A stretch of DNA of 64,000 nt from Lineus longissimus (taxonomy: Eukaryota > Nemertea > Pilidiophora > Heteronemertea > Lineidae), in the NCBI RefSeq assembly GCF_910592395.1, contig NC_088315.1, positions 20,340,219 to 20,404,218 on the forward strand, in the 5' to 3' direction. Positions 57,146 through 64,000 of the stretch are shown here, in pieces. The notes beneath the pieces are model-generated. The model saw only the letters and a program-made list of their open reading frames with translations, did no database searches and had not been told where the DNA came from. Numbering within the stretch: position 1 is the stretch's first letter; the number at the start of each line of letters is the position of its first letter. The position numbers and the translations under genes were made by a program.

Positions 57146-59623
57146 AGCCGTGATGTCGAAATCAACAGAGACTGTTTGACGTCATGGCTCACGTCGTGTC
57201 GGAAACTTCAAAGGCTTCCTTTTGAGGTGATCATTTTCTTCCCCCAGACTCTCAGCTGCATCACAAGGCGCACTGCTTAGGTCGGGGATGATCACAGTAA
57301 CAGCCCTAATAGTCACATGCTGGTCATCACACATCAGGACCGCGGGTACACCTTAATTTGTTTGTAGCTGTTAGAGATTTTGTCTCCTGGCAAGTGTCTC
57401 AGCCAGAGAAAGGTCGCAGCCACTCCGACAATCCGTGCACGAAATTGGACAACCAACGACTGAGACAGTTGCCCACAGACAACTGTTCTGATTGCGAATT
57501 CTAGCGTGCTTCTCTGTTCGACCAGGTGATGTAATTCGCCAGGTTGTCCACTGGTCTTCTTCTGATAAAAGGTCGCCAATCACGAGCTTCTGGCGAAGAT
57601 GAAACGAGGGGGACAATGAGGAGCTGCCGGTGGTGAAATCATGACTGGCAAAACTGTTGCAAGGAATACTGAATTAGAGTAGGTCCTGTCATGTATTCAG
57701 ATGATTTTCGTGATGTATTGGCGGGAGGAGGTCTAGAAACACAATGCAGGGGTTGCGATAGCTGCCTTTTAGGGAGTTTTTACAAGGCCCAAGAAACGTG
57801 AACGTGAACGCCTATCATATTTTTCTTCATCGTTATCAGGAGCTCAAACCCTTCTCTTCCGGTTTAGGTCTCTTGTAAGGACTTCACTGACCGCTCCTAC
57901 CCCAAATTTGAAGTACTTCCCGTCAACTTTGGCATTGAGATCGAGGAAGACTTTCAGGATCTCTAGTGAGGAATTTGACAAGCCATTGGAAGGAAGCATG
58001 TCTTTGACGAGCTCCGTACAGAACGGCTATTGAAAAATAAAAACTCAATATCAATTATTCACTTAAAAAGGCGTCATACTCTTTCCCAGTGTTAGGTTCT
58101 GGGGGCTGTCCTTTCGTTCTTTATAAATAGAAGTTGGCTGGTGACACGCATTGGTGATTCGTTAGGCTGCTACCCAGGCTGTATGTTACGTGTTCCGTTC
58201 GCTTATAATTTTGCGACAATGAACCTTTGTTAGGCTTGTTTATCGGTATCTAAGGCCGTAATATAGAGTCTTTTATAGAAAGTACACTTGTAACATGAAA
58301 CGTGTCACTGTTCACTTTTCATGCGTGACATGAAGAACACGAACAAGTATCAAAGGCGGGGGCTACATCCCATTCACGAGGTCACCTTTCGCTCTCACGT
58401 CATTTTTTCAAGCGTTAGTCAGCTTGTGAGAAGTGTAACGTGAACTGTGACCACGAGATCCTTTCAAAACCCAATCTTTCAGGTCTAAGTTAAAAAAATC
58501 AAAATACTCTTAGATGCTTACAGGTATTAACGGAATTAAAATATCAACCAGGTTTAGAGATAAAACAGCAGATATGTCGAGCTGACAAACCCGAATTGTA
58601 CTTAGATTTGTAGAATTTGAAGCAGTGTGGATGAAGCTGGCGGTCATTATTGCAGTTGCAGATAACCCGAGTGCAGTTATAGCAAACAATCGGCGATAAA
58701 ATGCAGTGTGAATGCACACCAAGAACGACATGACAATACACTGTCACTACACTGAACAAATCCTCCGAGGCATTTAACATTGGAGACATCAAAAATTAGC
58801 AATGACACATTCGATCAGTCAGACTCATTGTTCAGTTTTGATATTGAAGTTTTTGTTGAAGTTGTGAAAATGTTTCCTGCAGAAGTTGGGAGCCAAACAA
58901 TATCTATCCATTCTGGGACAAGGACGTCGACATTTATGAGATGCACGCTGAACAGTCAGTCATTTTAAGGACAGGGAATAAAAGTGAAAAGTTGTTTTAT
59001 AACACACATTAGCCTACATGGGACATGTTCATTTACATGCATATCAATCTCAATAATCACAATATCAATTTCTTAAAAACTCGTGAAAATCGATTCTATT
59101 ACTTGTTATTCTTATTCAGCGTGCTATATAGTACATGCAGTTCGTATTGTTTCCTTTAAGGGAAACTATTCAGAGTTGGTACTACAGTGTAAATGTTTTT
59201 TTATTGGTATCATTAGGTCGATCAACATTCAGACTCTGGCCACGTGGTTTCTGATGACACAACTGTAGATATGTAGGAGGCGCAGTTTTCGTTTAATTCG
59301 ACGGTGATTTCAGGCTGCTCTCTCTACAACCTTGATGTTGTTAGGAATCCATCCCGCAAAGGCAGTGTTAGCTGGCGGTCTTTCTGAGAAACACTGTGAA
59401 ATCAAGTTCAATGTTTCTGTGTGTGTTCCCTGTGTCGGGTAACTGCTTATTTCGTCACTACTTTGCAGTGAAGCACAATGAACGTCCATGAAGTCGTGTG
59501 GTTTCGCTCCAAAGTTGCACTGCCCTCTGGACGCATATTGCCTTGCACATGTATTTTTTGAAACGAATTCATCATTACCCTTCACACACACGTACATGTA
59601 TCGTTTGTGTCAAAGAATCCACA
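57146..59623. other. Unassigned stretch and 5' flank of the terminal gene
   Basis: The overlapping minus-strand ORFs at 57334-57616 have no domain. A TTAGGGAGTTTTTACAAG sequence at about 57771, followed by GAAACGTGAACGTGAACGCC, looks like a solo end of the MITE type at 50.8 kb. The last 200 bases should contain the promoter and 5' UTR of the LamG-PAN gene; I see no clear TATA box. Confidence 0.35.
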
Positions 59624-59705
59624 ATGGGTCGATTTGTAGTCCTGCTGTTTATTTCACAAATACTTCAGGCGGTTGTGCTCTCAACTGAAGGATCCTTACC
59701 ATATG
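59624..59705 (+). CDS. LamG-PAN secreted protein, exon 1 (signal peptide)
   Basis: First coding exon of a three-exon gene (with 61794-62294 and 63523-63764). ATG in the context CCACAATGG opens a textbook signal peptide: MGRF, hydrophobic core VVLLFISQILQAVVL, then STEG, with likely cleavage around residues 19-23. The exon ends at a strong donor, G|GTAGGT, after one base of a codon (phase 1). Longer frames upstream are open but start without ATG, so this ATG is preferred. Joined to exon 2, codon 28 becomes GTA (Val) and the mature chain begins roughly TEGSLPYVLSF. Phase-1 junctions after the signal peptide are usual in extracellular mosaic proteins. Exon lengths of 82, 501 and 242 bases add up to exactly 275 codons including the stop, which supports the model. 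Transcript data would be needed to confirm the start. Confidence 0.7.
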
Positions 59706-59901
59706 GTAGGTGTTTGACATGTTGAATTTAGATCAGACGTTAACTTATCTGGAACATAGCTTGCTTTTATGATCAGTATTAGACATAGGGAAAAAAAACA
59801 AAGCACTCGGAGGCATACATGTATGCTGCCTGAGATTGCCATCGTCATCATGCTTTTGAGAATGAGGACTGACCCATTGGGGGTCGAACCCACAACTTGT
59901 G

Positions 59902-60480
59902 TGGTGCCCTAGTCTGAAGGCCCACTTGTCCGAAAGCCCGCTAGTCCGAATATTAAATAAAGGCCCGATAGTCCGAAAAAAGGCTCGCTAGTCAGAAAAA
60001 TGAAAAATGAATAGTCAGAAAATGAATAAAAAACCCAGGAAAACGTGTTATCCTGAATGTTAGGTTATATTACGCTAAGCCCGCATTCTTACTATAAAAT
60101 CATTATCAGAGACAAGAGAACAAATTATAGTTTCTTAAATGATGGTGTGCGTGATTTTTTGTTTTTTTATAGCCAGGGTCAACCTGAGCAGCGACTCCAA
60201 TTCACAATTATTTGGCAACATTATAAGTATTTAGGAATTTAACAACAAACATGAAGGGACATTTTGTAACAATGGCGCTTTGTCAGTGTTGCTTAACAAG
60301 TAACGAGTCAACCTAATTTCATGAGCGTTTCGGAATAGAGGGCCTCTTGTTCATTTTCGGGCTCGCGGGTCTTTTCTCTGATTTCGGACTAGCGGACAAT
60401 CGGACCAGCGGCATCTCTTTCAAAATAAATTTTATAATGTTTTTTCGGACTAGCGGGTCTTCGGATTAGGGGGCGGTCAC
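59902..60480. repeat. Fold-back TIR element with iterated TAGTCCGAA motifs
   Basis: The left half carries a ladder of the motif CTAGTCCGAA or a variant (about 59909, 59925, 59941, 59968, 59988 and 60011), usually preceded by GGCCCG or AAGCCCG. The right half carries the inverse TTCGGACTAGCGGG (about 60382, 60399, 60444 and 60460). The outermost parts, GGTGCCCTAGTCTGAAGGCC and GGTGACCGCCCCCTAATCCG (opposite strand), are imperfect TIRs. It is non-coding; the 61-codon ORF inside is a shadow. Confidence 0.75.
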
Positions 60481-60831
60481 CGACTGGCGTTGATTTCAAT
60501 TTTAAACATTAGTGTTAACATCAGTGTATCTTTGTGATCCTATTCTCATCAATATTTGATATACTATTACTACTATTTTCCAGCGCTTCTGTCAATCAAG
60601 TTTAACAACGAGGATCCATCGATCAGGTATTTGACTTGATGGCGGAGAGATCGGATCAAGTAGTACATGTATTTTTATTTGAGCCAAATGAACTGAAAGG
60701 ACTGAACAAAACTGAGATAGTTGAAGTGCATTTTGTGTTGTATGTACGTGAATGTATACCTCCAGTACGTGTTGGATGGAGCTATAGCCTGCAATGTAAA
60801 TCAAAATGCACTCAACTTTAACTACATAGTA

Positions 60832-61170
60832 CAGTGGAACCTCCCTCAGTGGACACATCTCTACTAAGGACACCCTCTTTATCAAGGTCACTAGTTTTGG
60901 TCCCAAATATGTTGTTTCTATTCAAATTGATCTCTCTAATAAGGTCACCTCCCTATCAAGGACAGTGTTTTCAACTTAACAATAAAATTTAAAAACTACA
61001 ACGGAACCTCCTTAGCCGACGCCTCTTTGAGCAAGACACACCCTCTATTTGGTTTTGGTTCAAAATAGATTACTACTGTACAATTTGACCTCTGTAATCA
61101 GGACACTTCCCTATTTAGGACAGTACTTGTCAGTCCCAATTAGGGTGACTTTAATGCAGAGGTTCTACCG
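60832..61170 (+). repeat. TA-flanked double-unit MITE (CAGTGGAACCTC type)
   Basis: Starts CAGTGGAACCTCCCTCAGTG after TA (60830-60831). Ends GAGGTTCTACCG before TA (61171-61172), and the opposite-strand end reads CGGTAGAACCTCTGCATTAA. Inside, a second ACGGAACCTCCTTAGCCGAC at about 61000 begins a second unit, so two units of about 170 bp are arranged head to tail; each has GGACAC, a TGGTTTTGGT/TTTTGGTCCC word and TTGACCTCT. Related copies are at 39916-40053 and 47610-47745. Confidence 0.75.
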
Positions 61171-61228
61171 TATTGACACTACGGTTTTCATTGTGTCCTA
61201 TATTACAACTCTCGGGTCAGATGTAATA

Positions 61229-61645
61229 ATAGCGAGGATTAACACAATTCCGACTCCCTCTCCGCCTGAAACTCCGAGAGCGAATAGTATCCACCTACGG
61301 ATACTTGTGATTTAAATTATTTAATGGATACTAGCCACTGATGAACCACTGTCATAATACGAGGAAGGATTTGGCGTCTTAAATCGAATGAGCGCATAAA
61401 CAGCAAATATCGAAGTCGTATTCCTATTCGTGCCGATATCTTACGAATAGGAATACGACTTCAATATTCACGATTTACGACCAATGCAGATTAAAGACAC
61501 TGAATCTTTTTCCCACCTGTGATAGTTTTCCAGGAGTGGAAAACATCAATCAAATCATTTAAATCGCGGCTGCCCATTGGTTGCTGCTATTCGCTCTCGG
61601 AGTTTCAGTCGGAGTGGGAGTCGGAATGGTGCTAATCCTCGCTAT
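61229..61645. repeat. TA-flanked fold-back element with 60-bp TIRs
   Basis: The arms at 61229-61287 and 61587-61645 are inverted copies of about 59 bp with about four mismatches. Each begins ATAGCGAGGATTARCACMAT and ends CTCCGAGAGCGAATAG. TA dinucleotides flank both sides (61227-61228 and 61646-61647). The centre holds a second, perfect palindrome (61412-61462). Non-coding. The 88-codon plus-strand ORF at 61049-61315 spans the left arm. Confidence 0.85.
61412..61462. repeat. Perfect 20-bp inverted repeat inside the fold-back element
   Basis: GAAGTCGTATTCCTATTCGT, an 11-base loop GCCGATATCTT, then its exact complement ACGAATAGGAATACGACTTC. Pairing continues a few bases outward with one mismatch. 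It lies near the centre of the 61.2-61.65-kb element. Confidence 0.9.
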
Positions 61646-61793
61646 TAATCTGTGATTGATGCACGCGAATCAATTAAAATCCGGCGGGGGGTGTCCTGAG
61701 GCCTGTCTGTCTTGATCTTAGTCTAAACGGTTTCATATCTTACACGACTGTACGGTAATGTGTCCTACAAGAAATCGCCTATATTCGGGCAAG

Positions 61794-62294
61794 TACTGTC
61801 TTTCCATCATTCTAATGGATGTGCGAGGGTTTCCCCAGTCGATATATTCAAAACTGGGGAATTCTCCGTTGCTGTATTTATCAAAAGGAAGGAACTTCAA
61901 CATCGGTATGTTGTTTTCCTAAAATTCGAAGAAGACAATTACAAAGTTACATTAATAGACGCCGCTGAAATTAGAGAAAGACATACTCTACGCCTAGTTT
62001 TATGCCCAAAATCGAATAGGAAGATACGCGGTTGTTTACACTATACGGCCGCAGTAAAACTGAGAGGTCCCGGCCCTTGGCAATTCTTTGTTGGGTGTTT
62101 CAACCGCAAGACAAAAGCGTCTAGGATTTATATGGATGGCGGAAAGGTCAGAGTTCGAGTATTTCCAACCAATGGTTACCCTCACAGAAATGGCGTTGAA
62201 ATAGGATGCCGTAGATACGTCGGCTTGATCTCGGAGGTTGCTGTCTTCTCTGCAGTCATACCCAGCCACGTCGTGATGAGAATCTATCAGCAAT
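61794..62294 (+). CDS. LamG-PAN secreted protein, exon 2 (LamG/pentraxin-like domain)
   Basis: This exon encodes residues 29-194 and is essentially one concanavalin A-like (LamG/pentraxin-type) beta-sandwich. Family hallmarks appear in order: an opening strand LSFHHSNGCARVSP, the FKTGEFSVAVFIKRK strand (compare F-T-V-S-x-W-x-K in LamG), the GPWQFFVGCFNRKTKASRIY block with Trp at about 123 and YMDGG at about 140-143 (the usual lY-x-D-G turn), then GVEIGCRR, and finally YVGLISEVAVFSAVIPSHVV, the classic closing strand and short helix ending in RIYQQ. The domain usually binds sugars, lipids or proteins outside the cell, often with calcium; clear calcium ligands are not obvious here. The exon ends at a consensus donor T|GTAAGT in phase 1. 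The 5' boundary is less certain. AG at 61793 gives phase 1 and keeps the first strand; a more upstream AG at 61721 meets a stop. The minus-strand ORFs here are shadows. Confidence 0.78.
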
Positions 62295-63522
62295 GTAAGT
62301 AAATAATATTTGACAATTTGGTAAACTTTTATATGTCGCGTACCTGGTCTCTCCGACTTCGATGACGTCATCATAATGACGCTTGATTACCCCGCCACTG
62401 CGAGGAAAATGGAAATGACAATGCGTCTTCATAGCGGGGTGAAAAACAAATCGAACTCTGTGTGCACTCGCGTGGCGCAAAAGGTTTTTCGCACCAGGAA
62501 ATGTGCGTCCTAATCATAACTGATAACGTGTGAAATAGGAAAAAGTCTAATACTTTCAGAAAAAATTGTACTCATGAATTAGAAAGCGCTCACTCCTTTA
62601 AGAGTCTATTATTTTGGAAGTAACAGAATAAAAGCCAGAAATGAATCCAGAAACGGAAGCAGCTCGCTGTTTCAGTCTTGGTACCAAGAAGGGTAAATAC
62701 TTCTCTGTAAAAGTTTGGAATGGAAATTGAATTTAAAAGTGCATTAATGCAAAATCTTCAGAAAGGTTCAAACATCGTCTGAGAATGTAGGGTGAAGCCC
62801 GAGCCTGACAATGGCAACGGTCTCAGCCTTTTGAATGTCGATCGACACCAAGCTCATCCCGAGCTTCTGCCACCGTACGTCTCCAAGTCCAATCGATACC
62901 TGGGGATCCTCAGGAAACATTATTTTGTCCTCGGGTCTCCGGGATCGCCCGGGGTTGCAGGATGTGACAATCTCGGATATGTAAGACGGGGAAATACGCC
63001 CAAACTATCTATTTAATAGGGAATTTCTCGCTTCTTGTTTGACTAAAAGCGTACGCTGCCCAACATATGTTTTCGTTTATCTAGTCTACAACAGACGAAA
63101 AGGACTCCCGCCGGGTAATATGTCATTTAGAGCTGAACCGAGTTTCGGAAACCATGAAGTGTGGTTGCAGATGGATCAAAGAGGAGAAACGCATAGCTTG
63201 ACCCCCCCCCCCCCCCGTATCTTGCATGGAGACTGAATACCCACATTCCAAAGTGTCCTATATCTCTCAATCTCGTAGATCTATGTTGATATCACTGACC
63301 TGTTCACTTCCGCGGGGCCACGTTGCGTTGCCGCTCAGGTCACGAGCGAAAGCGTTGCATCCATGATTATAACTAATAATCTGAAACCCCTACAAAATAC
63401 CACTGTTTACTGGGTTAAGATGTTTAGTATGAGGTGTTTAAGAATATAAATAGATACTCTCGGTATCGTTTGTAACCTGCTGTTCGGTATGACGTCTTTA
63501 AATCCAATGTATTCGTTTTCAG
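62295..63522 (+). other. Intron 2 of the LamG-PAN gene
   Basis: A 1,228-bp phase-1 intron with a GTAAGT donor and a TTCGTTTTCAG acceptor. A short plus-strand frame at 62792-63016 ends near a GTAAGA donor-like site and reads GSPGSPGVAGC, but no acceptor puts it in phase with its neighbours. A 15-C run is at 63202-63216. Confidence 0.55.
63202..63216 (+). repeat. 15-C homopolymer in intron 2
   Basis: Fifteen C bases in a row, about 300 bp before the PAN exon acceptor. Length may be inaccurate in assembly. Confidence 0.85.
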
Positions 63523-63764
63523 TGAGCATATTCCATCAATCGAAACGGATGACATTTCAAACCGATGCGGTATCAGTCAAATCAAAGATGGAGTGCACCT
63601 TTGAATGTGCTATTCTCAATAGGTTTTACATAATGACTAAGCCGAAGTGTTTTGGAGTGGAGTTTGATCCGCAGAGAGCTGTATGCCGAGTCCTCACGAA
63701 GCTTTCCGTGCGGTTAGAATATTCTACATTTGAGCAAACAGTTCAGCAGTATACTGTCATTTAG
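63523..63764 (+). CDS. LamG-PAN secreted protein, exon 3 (PAN/Apple-like domain and stop)
   Basis: The acceptor TATTCGTTTTCAG is strong. The exon opens with two bases that complete a phase-1 codon (T|TG, Leu 195) and runs to TAG at 63762-63764, giving residues 196-274. It has the compact PAN/Apple pattern: a strand SIFHQSKRMTFQT, then KMECTFECAILN with cysteines at about 219 and 223, CFGVEFD with the third cysteine at 237 and the typical aromatic strand, and AVCRVL with the fourth cysteine at 249. PAN/Apple domains mediate protein-protein or protein-sugar contacts in secreted and surface proteins. The four cysteines are spaced x3, x13 and x11. A tail of about 20 residues (to QQYTVI) follows. 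No AATAAA is seen before the end of the window, so the 3' UTR may run past it. Confidence 0.75.
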
Positions 63765-64000
63765 CAAGTCGAGTCATTAAATTCGAATACTGTCCATTGT
63801 CGCAGGGTATAGTCTCTACTCCAAAACATACTCTCGTACAACGATCGAGGAGAGTGTTCGGATAGTTTGGGCGCAACCGTTTCACAAAGCAGCAAGGATT
63901 CATTGAGGTTCTCTTTGCTTACCTTATACTTCTTGCGAGAGGTTCTGCAGGGGAATCGAGCAAATTCTACGATGTTAATCTATCAGCGAAACAAGTTTTG
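63765..64000 (+). other. 3' flank or UTR of the LamG-PAN gene
   Basis: No further ORF, and no canonical poly(A) hexamer found in these 236 bases. Confidence 0.4.

Larger units (their letters stand above)
59706..61793 (+). other. Intron 1 of the LamG-PAN gene, packed with TIR elements
   Basis: A 2,088-bp phase-1 intron with a GTAGGT donor and a GCAAG acceptor that lacks a strong pyrimidine tract. Three different TIR elements (59902-60480, 60832-61170 and 61229-61645) fill roughly two thirds of it. An alternative acceptor TTTCCCCAG at 61838 is in the same phase and has a better tract, but it would remove the first strand of the LamG domain. Confidence 0.55.

Noticed and set aside
58510-58731. 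Minus-strand ATG-led hydrophobic ORF ending near a GTAAGC donor-like site
   Set aside because: The hydrophobicity is spread along the frame and not signal-like, there is no domain or downstream exon, and an overlapping frame is equally open.
60584-60626. Extra 43-bp exon in intron 1 of the LamG-PAN gene, with a good CTATTTTCCAG acceptor and a CAG|GTATTT donor
   Set aside because: Its length is not a multiple of three, so it would break the phase-1 reading between exons 1 and 2; the model without it closes exactly.
62792-63016. Collagen-like exon (GSPGSPGVAG) in intron 2
   Set aside because: Only two or three Gly-x-y triplets, and no acceptor gives the phase needed to join exons 2 and 3.

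Overview
This window looks like gene-poor nuclear DNA from an animal, most probably a marine invertebrate. The evidence: no stretch of tightly packed bacterial-style genes, GT-AG introns with phase-1 extracellular-domain exons, many short terminal-inverted-repeat (TIR) DNA elements, tRNA-like SINE fragments, a decayed non-LTR retrotransposon, a minisatellite, and long G or C homopolymers. Words such as TACATGTA and AGGCCTA recur, as they do in several marine invertebrate genomes. That is only an impression, and the sequence does not fix the phylum.

Layout. 1-9 kb: unassigned DNA, a minus-strand LINE fragment (2.1-2.7 kb) and three members of a MITE family. 10-16 kb: a TIR element, three copies of a second MITE family, a minus-strand ORF for a small secreted protein (11.5 kb), a hairpin-bearing repeat (12.7 kb) and a cluster of palindromes (13.9-14.1 kb). 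16-20 kb: little that can be named. 20.8-22.5 kb: about 81 copies of a 21-bp minisatellite. 24.9-25.45 kb: a recent tandem triplication of about 185 bp. 26-41 kb: dispersed repeats, a long TIR element (33.8-34.6 kb), a weak minus-strand ORF (30.9-31.3 kb) and a TA-flanked TIR element (40.7-41.1 kb). 41-59 kb: more TIR elements (45.2, 49.1 and 50.8 kb), SINE-like and tRNA-like sequences, and no convincing gene. 59.6-63.8 kb: the one well-supported gene, on the plus strand.

That gene has three exons: a signal peptide, a LamG/pentraxin-like (concanavalin A-like fold) domain, and a PAN/Apple-like domain ending in a stop. Both introns are phase 1 and GT-AG, and the exon lengths sum to exactly 275 codons. 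The product should be a secreted protein of 274 residues, plausibly a carbohydrate- or protein-binding molecule. Three unrelated TIR elements fill about two thirds of its first intron.

Most of the window is transposon-derived or unassigned, and confident coding sequence is under 2 percent. No complete transposase or reverse transcriptase is visible, so nearly all mobile elements here are non-autonomous or dead. Family-level names were made by eye and would need a database search to confirm.
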